DNA from: JBEKYD01 sp049509915
GTDB lineage: Bacteria > Acidobacteriota > Terriglobia > Bryobacterales > Bryobacteraceae
Reading direction: 5' to 3'
NCBI GenBank assembly: GCA_049509915.1
Contig: JBEKZL010000061.1
Location: forward strand, 1-52,484
DNA length: 52,484 nt
Below, piece after piece: positions 8,341 through 16,970 of this stretch. The position numbers and the translations under genes are program-made. A model generated the notes under the pieces. That model saw only the letters and a list, made by a program, of their open reading frames with translations, made no database searches and was not told the origin of the DNA. Every line of letters starts with the position of its first letter. The first letter of the stretch is position 1.

Positions 8341-8817
8341 TCAATCCACATGGCCGACATAGTTCGGTGCGTTTACTTGAACATGGAAGCCATCCGGGTC
8401 GACGAACTTAAACGATTCCTGCGAATTACCGCTGTCGAACGTGAGATTGAGTTTCTTCAATTTAGCGCGCACCTGGTCGGCGTTGAAGCCCGCAATCCCG
8501 AAGTCGTAGTGATCCACCCAGGGAGTCGGTTTGTCTCCCTGCTCCACGCCGAAAAAGGAGTCTCCCACGCCCAGGATATGGGTCTTCGCCGACTGTTGCT
8601 TCAGCGGCATGCCGAAGAACTCCTGATAGAAGTTGGACGTGCGGTGAAGGTCGGGAACCTTCACGGTGACATGATTGATGCTGACGGCCCGCTGGCCTTT
8701 CTCCTTCGGCGCCGTCTGCGCGGCAGCGACCAGCGCCGCGAGGGAGAGAGCGAGCTGGCGGCGGGTCAGTTTGCCGCGCTCGAAATTGGTCAGCATCGTT
8801 TCTATGGCTTGTATCAT
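8341..8817 (-). CDS. VOC-family (glyoxalase/bleomycin-resistance fold) protein
   Basis: 158 residues. After an N-terminal stretch with TRRQLALSLAALVAAAQT (TAT-like, without a complete motif) comes one VOC domain: residues about 43-155, starting VSINHVTVKVPDLHRTSNFY and ending FVDPDGFHVQVNAP. The His of INHV and the Asp-Pro-Asp-Gly turn are typical of the fold. It could bind a divalent metal and act as a dioxygenase, isomerase or binding protein; no finer assignment is possible. The start at 8817 is preceded by AAAGGA. A long inverted repeat lies just upstream at 8849-8928. Confidence 0.82.
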   Translation of the reverse strand: MIQAIETMLTNFERGKLTRRQLALSLAALVAAAQTAPKEKGQRAVSINHVTVKVPDLHRTSNFYQEFFGMPLKQQSAKTHILGVGDSFFGVEQGDKPTPWVDHYDFGIAGFNADQVRAKLKKLNLTFDSGNSQESFKFVDPDGFHVQVNAPNYVGHVD

Positions 8818-8848
8818 AGGGTCCTTTCAGTTACGGCGATACATCCAA

Positions 8849-8928
8849 CAACCGCTCCCTCACGGTCGCGGCTCGGACTCGAGCATGCCCCGTCAGGGTC
8901 CCAGCCGCGGACCGTGAGGGAGCGGTTG
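8849..8928. repeat. Long inverted repeat, GAGCCGCGACCG family
   Basis: Left arm CAACCGCTCCCTCACGGTCG continuing to 8873; right arm begins AGCCGCGGACCGTGAGGG at 8903 and ends 8928. Arms of about 25 bp differ by one inserted G and enclose about 29 bases. It lies between the GH30 stop and the VOC start, both minus strand. Other copies: 5266, 18194, 41450, 44563, 47898. Confidence 0.88.
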
Positions 8929-9025
8929 CGCGAATATATCAGCGAACTCCCGAAACGGTGTACTCAGTCCCGTTCCGTCAACTAACGGTGACAGGTATCG
9001 TAACACCTCGCCGTTTCGATCGGGG

Positions 9026-10528
9026 TTATGTCCAACTCAGATTGGTGATGGAGTCGGCCGGCATGGAAACCTCGGTCGCGAGATTTCCGAGCCGTAATTG
9101 CGTCTTGCGCGCGGCGCCGGTATTGCTGAGAACCAATGTTTTGACGCCGTCCGGGTTGACGAACGCCACGTGGGCCAGTTTTTCCAGCTCGCCTACGGAA
9201 TCGAAGCGCTTGGATCCGCGATGTGCCGCGTGGGCGTAGTGCTTCATAGCCCAATACTCGCCGCTGCGGGTGATTTCTTTGGTCTTGGAATCGACGGTGA
9301 TGAAGCCCGGTCCGTTGAATGGCCCAATGTTAGGTTTACCGTTTTCGTCGAGCACCAGGTTCCAAACGATGATGCACTTCAGCCAGTTGCGCACGGCATT
9401 GGCGGCGCCCACGCCGGCGCGGGCAATGGCCGCGGAAGAGTGCCGGTCGCGGCGATGCTCGCCGGGGACCGCGGCGGCGGGCTCGGGGCCGGCTTCCCCG
9501 GGAGTGCCGCCTCCAAAAGTCATCGGGCCGACTAACGAAAACGTGGCTTCGAAATCCCCTTCGGTCCAGTACATGTTCTTGTCCGGGAACAGGTCGTGGA
9601 CACGGCTGACCGCGGTAACCGAACCGACATAGGGATGCCACGCCACGCCATCGACGTAGCGGCTGAGCAAGGGGTTCTCGAGCTCATTCACCACGCGTCC
9701 CCAGAGATTGAAATTATGATCGAGCGCCCAGATTTTCGTCGCGATCTTGCTTTGCTCGAGGGCCGGGCCGAAGTGCTGGCTGACAAATACGATCTCGTGT
9801 TCCTGGGCCCAGACGCAGGCGGGCATGCGACCGTCCTGATCGGTGTCGACCTCGTTCTGGGAGGTGATGGCATCGACCGGTACGCCCTCGGACTGGTAGC
9901 TCTCGAGGAATTTCACCAGATACCGGGCGTACGCCGGGAAGTTCCTGGGCTTGAGCGAGCCGCCCAACATGGTGCCGCTGGCCTTCATCCATCCCGGAGG
10001 GCTCCACGGCGAAGCCAACAGGAACAGTTTGGGGTTGTGCTTACGCGCGGCGCGCAACTGAGGCAGGATGTAGCGTTTGTCGTGATCGATGGAGAACCGG
10101 CGCAGGTCGGGGTCTGGGTCGCCCTCATCGTAGCTATACATCGAGGCGGCATAGTCGCTCGATCCAACGCAGATGCGGGTGACTTCCAGGCCGAGTTCGG
10201 AGGGATGGTACAACTCGCGAAGTAAGTGGTCGCGGGCGGGCGCGTCGAGCTGGTCGATCATGTAGGCGGCGGCGTCGGTGAGAGCACCGCCGAAGCCGAG
10301 CATCTCCTGGTAGGTCCGGGAGGGGTCGAGCACGATCGCGTCGTTCGACGAAGCTTGCGCCGGCTGCCATTTCAGGGCCGGCTCTTCCGAAAACCTCTTC
10401 GTGTCCGCCGTTTGTTGAACGGCAATAGTACCCGCCACTTGGGCCGAAGCCGGGACCGTCTGGGACAGTGCCGCGGCGCCCAGGGTTGTCAGGCCAACGA
10501 AGCCGCGGCGACTCATTCCGTCAGGCAT
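9026..10528 (-). CDS. Glycoside hydrolase family 30, TAT-exported
   Basis: 500 residues from ATG at 10528, chosen because AAGGAAG lies nine bases upstream; ATG at 10516 is also possible. The N-terminus has a TAT signal (SRRGFVGLTTLG). The catalytic (beta/alpha)8 domain shows QEMLGFGGALTDAAAYMI near residue 78, the acid/base Glu in ITSQNEVDTDQ (Glu226) and the nucleophile in MYWTEGDFEAT (Glu323), as in GH30 glucosylceramidases, beta-1,6-glucanases and xylanases. A beta-sandwich domain closes the chain. Odd: a Gly/Pro/Ala/Arg-rich stretch of about 30 residues follows the nucleophile before NWLKCIIVWNLVLDENGKPN. Its upstream region matches that of the Oar receptor gene. The substrate is unknown. 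Confidence 0.9.
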   Translation of the reverse strand: MPDGMSRRGFVGLTTLGAAALSQTVPASAQVAGTIAVQQTADTKRFSEEPALKWQPAQASSNDAIVLDPSRTYQEMLGFGGALTDAAAYMIDQLDAPARDHLLRELYHPSELGLEVTRICVGSSDYAASMYSYDEGDPDPDLRRFSIDHDKRYILPQLRAARKHNPKLFLLASPWSPPGWMKASGTMLGGSLKPRNFPAYARYLVKFLESYQSEGVPVDAITSQNEVDTDQDGRMPACVWAQEHEIVFVSQHFGPALEQSKIATKIWALDHNFNLWGRVVNELENPLLSRYVDGVAWHPYVGSVTAVSRVHDLFPDKNMYWTEGDFEATFSLVGPMTFGGGTPGEAGPEPAAAVPGEHRRDRHSSAAIARAGVGAANAVRNWLKCIIVWNLVLDENGKPNIGPFNGPGFITVDSKTKEITRSGEYWAMKHYAHAAHRGSKRFDSVGELEKLAHVAFVNPDGVKTLVLSNTGAARKTQLRLGNLATEVSMPADSITNLSWT

Positions 10529-10667
10529 GAGACAGATCTTCCTTTCCATGCTTGCTAGCGTGCCTGCGCGAACCGGGCGGTAAGCCTGCGCCATTCCGGG
10601 TTGCGACACCGGCCGGGACTTCATTCAGAAACCATGGGCACCACCGCGATTTGTCTGGCGGCTTACT

Positions 10668-10750
10668 TGTATCCGACTTTGAGCGCCTTAGAAAGGTTCG
10701 GTTCGGAAGCGAGACGGCGGCCGGAGGGGTATAGTTCGGGTATAGTTCAT
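10668..10750 (-). promoter_or_regulatory. Promoter module A, shared with the Oar receptor gene
   Basis: On the minus strand it reads two tandem boxes GAACTATACCC GAACTATACCC (11-bp period), a GC-rich gap, then TCGCTTCCGAACCGAACCTT (20 bases identical in module B) and TCGGATACAA. It ends 140 bases before the GH30 start. The copy at 15817-15900 stands 147 bases before the Oar start in the same orientation. Conserved position and order suggest a shared operator and promoter; which part is the -10 is not certain. Confidence 0.65.
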
Positions 10751-10900
10751 CTCAGGCCGAAGTGCCAGGGAGCTTGCCGCCGGCACCTATGTTCTTGCCA
10801 GGTTTGCAGATAACTGCCGGAGCGATTTCCCGTTCCATGTGAGTGGAGTGAATGGCTGACCCCGACCTGGCGCTGTGATATACTCTCGACCGGGACAGGG

Positions 10901-12220
10901 TTGTTGCAAAAGAATACAAGCCGCGAGAGCTGGCGCTCACAGGCTTCGCCGGCTCCGAGTGGGTTGCCCGAGACGGACGAAGAACGGGCCGCGGTTCGGG
11001 AGCAGTTGGAACGTATCCTCGCCAGCTCCTGCTTCCGAAACAGCAGGAAGTACCCTGCGTTTCTTCGCTACATCGTCGAACACTCGCTGAATGGCGAGAC
11101 GGAGCACCTCAAGGAGCGGACCTTGGGAGTCGAGGTATTCGGACGCCATCCCGAATACGACACCAGCGCGGATCCGGTGGTGCGAATCGTGGCGGCCGAG
11201 GTTCGGAAACGGATCGGGCAGTATTATCACGAGTTGGCCGCGCCGGGCGAAGTAGTGCTCGACTTGCATGCGGGAGCGTACGTCCCGAGTTTCAGCATTC
11301 CGGAGCGCGCGGCGGAATTGCATCCGGCCGCCGAGCCTGTAGCGGTCGAGCCGGCGCCCGCAGCCGAAGCGGTGGTGGCGCTCCCATTAGCGGCCCAGTC
11401 GGTCGTCGTGCGCTCCCGATTGCGAGGTGTGCATGGGCGAGCTTGGTACGCCGGTGCGACACTCTCGCTGATCCTGCTCGCCGGAGCCGGCATATGGCTC
11501 ACTCAGCGGCGCGCCACGGTCATGGACCAGTTCTGGAAGCCGGTCGTGGACTCGCCCGGCGACGTGCTGCTGGTGATGGGGGGCGGCGCTTCCTGGATAC
11601 CTCCGTCCGGCGGCACGGCGACGGAGCCGCCCGCCAGCAACCCTCCGGTTTCGATTGACGACCAACAGTCCCGCGACGTGATCGCGCTTTCCGATGCGAC
11701 GACTCTTGCCGGCGTGGCTGGGATACTTCGCTCTTACCGCAAGGGCTATCTGATCCGCCCGTTCATACTGATGGACCTGCCGCAATTGAGGACCGAACCG
11801 GCCGTGCTCATCGGCGCTTACAACAATCCCTGGACCCTCCGCCTAACGGCCAACCTGCGGTTTTACTTCATCGGCGGACTTACGACCACCTCCCGGTGGC
11901 TCGCCGACCGCAAGAATCCGGATATGAAGAGCTGGAAGGTCGACAGCAGCAGGCCTTATTCGGTCGTAACCGACGACTGGGCTATGATTTCGCGTTTCCG
12001 GGATCCGGAAACCGAACACTGGATCGTAGCCGCCGCCGGCCTGTCCCGATTTGGAACCATCGCGGCGGGTGAGTTTCTTACGAACCCGATTCACTTGGAA
12101 GAACTGGCAAGCCGACTGCCCGCGAATTGGGTGCGCAGGAATCTACAAGTCATCATTGCCACCACGGTCATCAACGGCCAACCCGGCCCGCCGCGCATCC
12201 TGGCCACCGAAGTCTGGTAG
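10901..12220 (+). CDS. Membrane-anchored regulator-like protein, acidobacterial N-terminal domain
   Basis: About 439 residues; TTG at 10901 or 10904 is the likely start, with GACAGGG just upstream. Residues about 30-130 form a conserved block (FLRYIVEHSLNGE, LKERTLGVEVFGRHPEYDTS, DPVVRIVAAEVRKRIGQYY, LHAGAYVPSF) that I know from many acidobacterial multidomain proteins, where it often replaces a classical DNA-binding head. One membrane helix follows (WYAGATLSLILLAGAGIWL, about residues 182-200), then a roughly 235-residue domain, probably periplasmic. That layout resembles ToxR/CadC-like one-component regulators, but DNA binding is inference. The gene stands between GH30 and the Oar receptor, which share an upstream module, and its own promoter overlaps module A. 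Confidence 0.7.
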   Translation: MLQKNTSRESWRSQASPAPSGLPETDEERAAVREQLERILASSCFRNSRKYPAFLRYIVEHSLNGETEHLKERTLGVEVFGRHPEYDTSADPVVRIVAAEVRKRIGQYYHELAAPGEVVLDLHAGAYVPSFSIPERAAELHPAAEPVAVEPAPAAEAVVALPLAAQSVVVRSRLRGVHGRAWYAGATLSLILLAGAGIWLTQRRATVMDQFWKPVVDSPGDVLLVMGGGASWIPPSGGTATEPPASNPPVSIDDQQSRDVIALSDATTLAGVAGILRSYRKGYLIRPFILMDLPQLRTEPAVLIGAYNNPWTLRLTANLRFYFIGGLTTTSRWLADRKNPDMKSWKVDSSRPYSVVTDDWAMISRFRDPETEHWIVAAAGLSRFGTIAAGEFLTNPIHLEELASRLPANWVRRNLQVIIATTVINGQPGPPRILATEVW

Positions 12221-12259
12221 CGGAACCGCCTGAGAGACGCAACTCCATGGAAAAAAGAC

Positions 12260-12297
12260 CCGCGCCCGGCAGCCACCGATTGGCTTGCCGGGCGCGG
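12260..12297. terminator. Bidirectional intrinsic terminator
   Basis: A 12-bp perfect stem (CCGCGCCCGGCA with TGCCGGGCGCGG) and a further AGCCA/TGGCT inner stem, with AAAAAA at 12251-12256 on one side and CTTTT from 12298 on the other. It lies between the convergent regulator gene and Oar receptor gene and would stop transcription from both strands. Confidence 0.88.
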
Positions 12298-12328
12298 CTT
12301 TTCAGTCACGCGCTTTTCTACCGGGGGT

Positions 12329-15300
12329 TTAGAAGAAGAAACGCGCAGCGAGTTGGATGTAGCGGCCGTTGACGGTAACGCCCGTGATCTGGCCGATAGC
12401 CGGATTGGCTACGCCGGATGCAAGGGCCGCCGCCGACAATTGGGAGTTGGGTTCACTAAAGCACGGATGGTTGAAGATGTTGGTTCCGTCCATCCTGATC
12501 TGCAAACCGGCTCTTTCCCAATTCGGGATCTTGAATGTCTTGGCCAGCGAGAGATCGGCTGTCACCAAGTCCGGTCCTCGCAGCGTGTTCCTTCCGTCGG
12601 TACCGAAGGTGTTATTCGCCGGAGTGGCATAAGCTAACTGATTGAACCAGTCGTTGATGGTCTGATTGGCCGCCTTGGGACTTCCGACGCGGTTTGGATA
12701 CCACGATCCGTCCAGCGCGCCATCGTCGGTAGCCGAGTCCATAATCACGGTGAACGGGTTGCCGGACTGAAGCACGAACTCGGTCGACACCTGCCACCCG
12801 CCAAGGATCGCGTCGCCAATGCCATTGTTCAGGAACGAGTGTCCCCTCCCAAGCGGTATTTGGTACACGACGAGTCCTTTCAGTGCTTGCGGTACGTCGA
12901 AATTCGATAACGCGTAGTTGGCGCCCGGGTTATACGCATCCTGATAAACGGCGTTACCGTAGTGGCTGCCCCAGCCCGACGTATCCTGCTCATCCATCAT
13001 CCTGGACCAAACGTAGCTGAACTGCGCGTTGAGACCGTGAGTCAGCCGTTTCCGGAGCGAGAGTTGGAGGGCATTGTAATTGGAGTAGTTATTGAAAAGC
13101 CCTGTCAAACCGCCGGGAACGCTGGGGCCGATGCCCTGGTATTGCGGATAGGGGCGCCCGGCCTGCCCTTCACCTAACTTATTGGCGGGAACCTGATTGA
13201 TGTCTTCCTGGAACTCCAAACCGGTACCGTGACTGCCGACGTAGGCGGCTTCCGCCACGATCCCGCTGCCAAGTTGGCGCTCCGCGCTCGCCGTCCATTG
13301 GTAAACCCGCCCCACAGGCGTGTTATAGGGCATGTAAGGTATGTTGCCGCCTCCTTGCCCGTTGTAACTGCCGGCGCCGGTTGCGGCGGAGACATAGGGA
13401 AGGTTGGATCCGCTGCCCGAAAGCTGCATGACTGGGGGTTGGCCCGGATTGGCCGAGGTACTGCCGCCGTAGCCGGTGCCGAAGCCCACCGGCGAACCGT
13501 CCACATCCATGCTCCACAAAGTGGTGTAGATGCCGAATCCGCCGCGGATCGACCATTGACTCTTCGGCGACCACGCAAAACCGACCCGAGGCAAGAAGCT
13601 CTTGTAATTGTTGGCCATGAAGTTACCGCGGTTGTCGTTCAATCCGAAGAGAATCGCGCCTGGAGTGTTCGTCACCGGGTTGTTCAAGGTCGGATCGAAG
13701 GTGCCCCAGTGATCGTAAATCACGCTGAAGCCGCCGTGCCCCTCCCAGCGGAGCCCGAGGTTCAGAGTGAAATTCGGCAGAACTTTGATATCGTCCTGAA
13801 CGAAGAGCGAGGGATTCTTGGACCGCATCCCAGACTCACCTTCCACCAGAGAACTCCACGCCTGCACGTCCCCCAGCAAAAAGTCCGCGTAGCCGACATT
13901 GCTATTGGTGAACTGGCCGTTGAATGTGAACTGCCCCGCGTTCAGGTTGCCCCATGGAGTGGAGTTGTCCTGCTCCATCAGAATCTCGCCGCCGAAATGC
14001 AGGATGTGCTTGCCGTGGATCAGCGTCACCACATCCGACGGGTTCCAGGAGTTTTCGATATAGATCGCGGAAGTGGCATTGTCCGCCGGGTTCAGGCTGG
14101 TGTTGCCGCCGATTCCGTTGATTTGGATGTTGGGAAAGACGTCGGCTTTCAGGGACGTCATGCCCAGTTTCCCCGGATATCCCAGACCTTCGCTTCCGGG
14201 CGTAAACCAATTGCCCTGCCGGACGAAGCCCAACCGGAACTCATTTACGACGTTCGGGCTGAACATGTGTACATCCGAAAACTGCGAGTCATAGCCATCG
14301 CCGGTCGAGTGCTGGCAATTGATCGGGCAAATTGTGCCGGCGCCGAGGCTGGTGTTGCCGTGCTCGGAGATCGAAAAAGTCGCCCGGTTCTTGGCGCTGA
14401 CATTGTAGTCCCAGCGCCCGAATTCCTTGGCGGAGGGGCTGGTGCTGACGCCCAGTGCGCGGTAGTTATTGGCGATTAGATTGCCGGGGAGGTTCGGCGC
14501 CAGGAAGTACGCCTGGATTTTAGCCGCGATGGGGTCGAATCTGGCCGACGGGATCGAGTTATTCGGGAAAGGTTTGCCCGAGGAGGGGTCGGAAATAATT
14601 CCGAACACGGTCGGATCGAAGACGCCCGCCTCCATGGCGGCTGTCGGCATACTGGCCGTCAGGGTCGACTGACTGGGATTCGCAATCCGGTCCAAGTTGA
14701 AGTAAAAGAACATCTTGTTCTTGACGATCGGCCCAGATACGGACCCGCCGTAGTCGTTGTATCGTTGTCTCGGCTTTTGTGTGTCGAAAAAGCTCCGGGC
14801 ATTCAGGTCGTCGTTCTGGAGGTAATCGTAGGCGGACCCGTGCCATTGATTCGCACCGGACTTACTGATCAGGTTGAAGACGTCGCCGCCGCCGCCATAT
14901 TGCGCGGTAAAGGTCGAAGTAGTGATCTGGACTTCGGCGATAGACTCGAAGATCTGATCGTCTCCTATATTGGCGCTGTGGGGCAGCCGGATGGAAGCTC
15001 CGTCAGCCAGGTAGCTGGAGTAAAAAGGCATGGTGCCATTGATCGACATGGCAACTCCGGGATTCGAGGTGCCGCCGCTCCCTTGACCGGTGGCGGGAGT
15101 CCCGGTGGCGCCGGGGATCATTTTGACCACGTTTTGCCAGTCCGGAGTCACGTTCGGCAATGCCGCCATGCTCGCCGCCGCTATGGTACTGGACTGCTCG
15201 GCGGTTTCAGTCTTCAGCAGGGCCGCGTCTGCTGTCACTTCGACTTGCTGCTGCGCGGCTCCGACCGAAAGCTGCGCATCGACGCTGATGGCGCCGACTT

Positions 15301-15670
15301 CCAAAACGACGCCGTCGCGGACAACCTTCCCGAAACCCGATTTGACGAAGGTGATCCGGTACCTTCCCGGCAGGATCGAAACCGCGTCGTAAAGGCCGAC
15401 CGAGTTGGTGACGAGTTCCTTCGCCACACCGGTGTCGAGGTCCAGGAGCGTTACGCTCACACCTGGAACAACCGCGCCCGTGGCATCAGTAACCGTGCCG
15501 CGGATATCGCCGGAATTGGTGTTCTGCGCAAGGCCGAAACCGGCCATGAATATAATGAGGAACGCCGCCGGCAGGATGCGTGCCACTGCCGGCAGGAGCC
15601 GAATCAGCCAACAACCCGGAGCTCCCGATTTGCGGCGTTCGGCTCCGATTAAATGGCCTTCAACATGCAC
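12329..15670 (-). CDS. Oar-type TonB-dependent outer-membrane receptor
   Basis: 1,113 residues from GTG at 15670, which has AGGAGGT six bases upstream; the longer frame to 15766 has no such site. A hydrophobic signal (ILPAAFLIIFMAGFGLAQ) ends near residue 48. A carboxypeptidase-regulatory-like domain follows (GDIRGTVTDATGAVVPGVSV), then a plug (TSTFTAQYGGGGDVFNLISK) and a large beta-barrel ending in ARFFF with the terminal Phe needed for outer-membrane assembly. This is the large TonB receptor class abundant in Acidobacteriota, thought to take up sugars, peptides or other large substrates. Shared upstream module with GH30 suggests a carbohydrate role. No SusD-like gene is present. Confidence 0.92.
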   Translation of the reverse strand: MHVEGHLIGAERRKSGAPGCWLIRLLPAVARILPAAFLIIFMAGFGLAQNTNSGDIRGTVTDATGAVVPGVSVTLLDLDTGVAKELVTNSVGLYDAVSILPGRYRITFVKSGFGKVVRDGVVLEVGAISVDAQLSVGAAQQQVEVTADAALLKTETAEQSSTIAAASMAALPNVTPDWQNVVKMIPGATGTPATGQGSGGTSNPGVAMSINGTMPFYSSYLADGASIRLPHSANIGDDQIFESIAEVQITTSTFTAQYGGGGDVFNLISKSGANQWHGSAYDYLQNDDLNARSFFDTQKPRQRYNDYGGSVSGPIVKNKMFFYFNLDRIANPSQSTLTASMPTAAMEAGVFDPTVFGIISDPSSGKPFPNNSIPSARFDPIAAKIQAYFLAPNLPGNLIANNYRALGVSTSPSAKEFGRWDYNVSAKNRATFSISEHGNTSLGAGTICPINCQHSTGDGYDSQFSDVHMFSPNVVNEFRLGFVRQGNWFTPGSEGLGYPGKLGMTSLKADVFPNIQINGIGGNTSLNPADNATSAIYIENSWNPSDVVTLIHGKHILHFGGEILMEQDNSTPWGNLNAGQFTFNGQFTNSNVGYADFLLGDVQAWSSLVEGESGMRSKNPSLFVQDDIKVLPNFTLNLGLRWEGHGGFSVIYDHWGTFDPTLNNPVTNTPGAILFGLNDNRGNFMANNYKSFLPRVGFAWSPKSQWSIRGGFGIYTTLWSMDVDGSPVGFGTGYGGSTSANPGQPPVMQLSGSGSNLPYVSAATGAGSYNGQGGGNIPYMPYNTPVGRVYQWTASAERQLGSGIVAEAAYVGSHGTGLEFQEDINQVPANKLGEGQAGRPYPQYQGIGPSVPGGLTGLFNNYSNYNALQLSLRKRLTHGLNAQFSYVWSRMMDEQDTSGWGSHYGNAVYQDAYNPGANYALSNFDVPQALKGLVVYQIPLGRGHSFLNNGIGDAILGGWQVSTEFVLQSGNPFTVIMDSATDDGALDGSWYPNRVGSPKAANQTINDWFNQLAYATPANNTFGTDGRNTLRGPDLVTADLSLAKTFKIPNWERAGLQIRMDGTNIFNHPCFSEPNSQLSAAALASGVANPAIGQITGVTVNGRYIQLAARFFF

Positions 15671-16211
15671 GATAGTACCTCCTGAAGATTTCTTGCGAGT
15701 CACCCGCACCGGGGACCTGGAAACGTTGGACGCCTCCAAGCTCCATTCGAGCTGCGCCCAAAGCATTTTGTAGCCGATCCGCGCGTGGCCGGACCGACAT
15801 CAAGACTGCGGTATGGTTGTATCCGAGTTTAGGTGGCTTGCCAAGGTTCGGTTCGGAAGCGACACCGGCGGCGCCGAGGGTATAGTGCGGGTATAGTGCG
15901 TCGTACCGAGCGGTCCGCCGGCGAGGCCTGTCTTCTTGCCATGCCTGTAGATTGCCGCCGCGGCGATACGCCCCAATCGGTCCGCCGGTCGCTGCCCTGC
16001 CCCGCAAACACGGGCCCGGTCGCGCGCTGGGGATATTCGGGCAAAAAATACTTTTTGGCGGCTCCATGCGTTGCTGCCGGGTGTAAACTGTTGGCGGGCC
16101 ATGAGGTCGTGTCTGGCACTGGCAGCGTTTCTGCTTTGCCCTCGTGCCGCTGCTCGCGGGGCTCGTTCGCGCTTCCGCAGCGGTTCAATAACAGGAGTTA
16201 AGGAGCGAAAA
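15671..16211. other. 541-bp divergent intergenic region
   Basis: Carries promoter module B for the Oar receptor (15817-15900) and must hold the promoter of the CBM6-like gene on the plus strand. Similarity to the region upstream of GH30 fades after about 15970. Frames through it on either strand lack recognisable protein features. A small A/T-rich hairpin (CAAAAAATACTTTTTG) is at about 16041-16056. Confidence 0.55.
15817..15900 (-). promoter_or_regulatory. Promoter module B, shared with the GH30 gene
   Basis: On the minus strand: CGCACTATACCC CGCACTATACCC-type tandem boxes (11-bp period, GCACTATACCC twice), GC-rich gap, TCGCTTCCGAACCGAACCTT, then TCGGATACAA. It ends 147 bases before the GTG start of the Oar receptor. 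Order, spacing and a 20-base exact block match module A at 10668-10750. Confidence 0.65.
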
Positions 16212-16907
16212 GTGATATCATCGACTGCTCTCCGCAGTCTGACCGTCGTAATTGGGGCTTCGATTTGCGTGGGTCTTGTTTTGGCCATGCCCCCAGCCTA
16301 CAAAGGCAAGCCGTTTCGCGACGAACACCATCACGGGAGTCCGCAAGTCATTCCGGGAACGGTCCAGTGCGCACTTTACGACCTGGGAGGGGAAGGTGTC
16401 GCCTACCATGACACCGACCCGGTCAATCATGGCAGCGGGGAGCTCAATCATACCTCGTTTATGGAAAAGGGCGTCCTCACCAAGCATTGCAGGCCGGGAA
16501 CGCCGGAGTACATATGCTACTTCCGGGAGAAGGAAGGGGTGGACATATCTTACACCAAGGATTTCGCCGATTTCAATCATCCCAATCTGTTCGATCCTCC
16601 GAAGGACCAGCTTTATGTAGGGTGGGAAGAAGACGGTGAGTGGGCGAATTATACCGTACGGGTGAAACAGGCCGGAACCTATAAGGTGATCGCGCTCTAC
16701 GGGAAGGCCGCGAATATCATTAAGTTCGATATCGACAACAAACCAGCCTCCGAATGTAAATTGCCCCTGGATACCGGCAGCCCGCACAAATGGAACAAGG
16801 CCGAAATCGGAACCATCACCTTTCCGAAAGCCGGGCTGCAGTTGTTGACCGTGCATTACGCCAAGGAAAACAATCTGGCTTACTTCGAGTTTGTGCGAAC
16901 GCGATAG
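16212..16907 (+). CDS. Secreted CBM6-like carbohydrate-binding protein
   Basis: 231 residues from GTG at 16212, chosen because AGGAG lies six bases upstream; a longer frame from 16071 has no signal or site. The N-terminus is a Sec signal (LTVVIGASICVGLVLAMP). The body reads as one jelly-roll domain with the pattern ALYDLGGEGVAYHDTDPVN, KEGVDISYTKD, YVGWEEDGEWANYTVRV and VHYAKENNLAYFEFVRTR at the end. This is the pattern of CBM6/35-type modules appended to glycan-active enzymes, but no catalytic domain is attached. It lies divergent from the Oar receptor, so it may be a surface or periplasmic glycan-binding helper. Specificity unknown. Confidence 0.75.
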   Translation: MISSTALRSLTVVIGASICVGLVLAMPPAYKGKPFRDEHHHGSPQVIPGTVQCALYDLGGEGVAYHDTDPVNHGSGELNHTSFMEKGVLTKHCRPGTPEYICYFREKEGVDISYTKDFADFNHPNLFDPPKDQLYVGWEEDGEWANYTVRVKQAGTYKVIALYGKAANIIKFDIDNKPASECKLPLDTGSPHKWNKAEIGTITFPKAGLQLLTVHYAKENNLAYFEFVRTR

Positions 16908-16970
16908 CGCCGCCGGCATGGCTCACGCTCCGGTTTGGCGGGGAGTATAATTCAGGCACGGGGGTGAGCG

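Noticed and set aside
13229..14479. 416-codon plus-strand frame antisense to the Oar receptor
   Set aside because: The minus-strand receptor is certain, and the plus frame resembles no protein.
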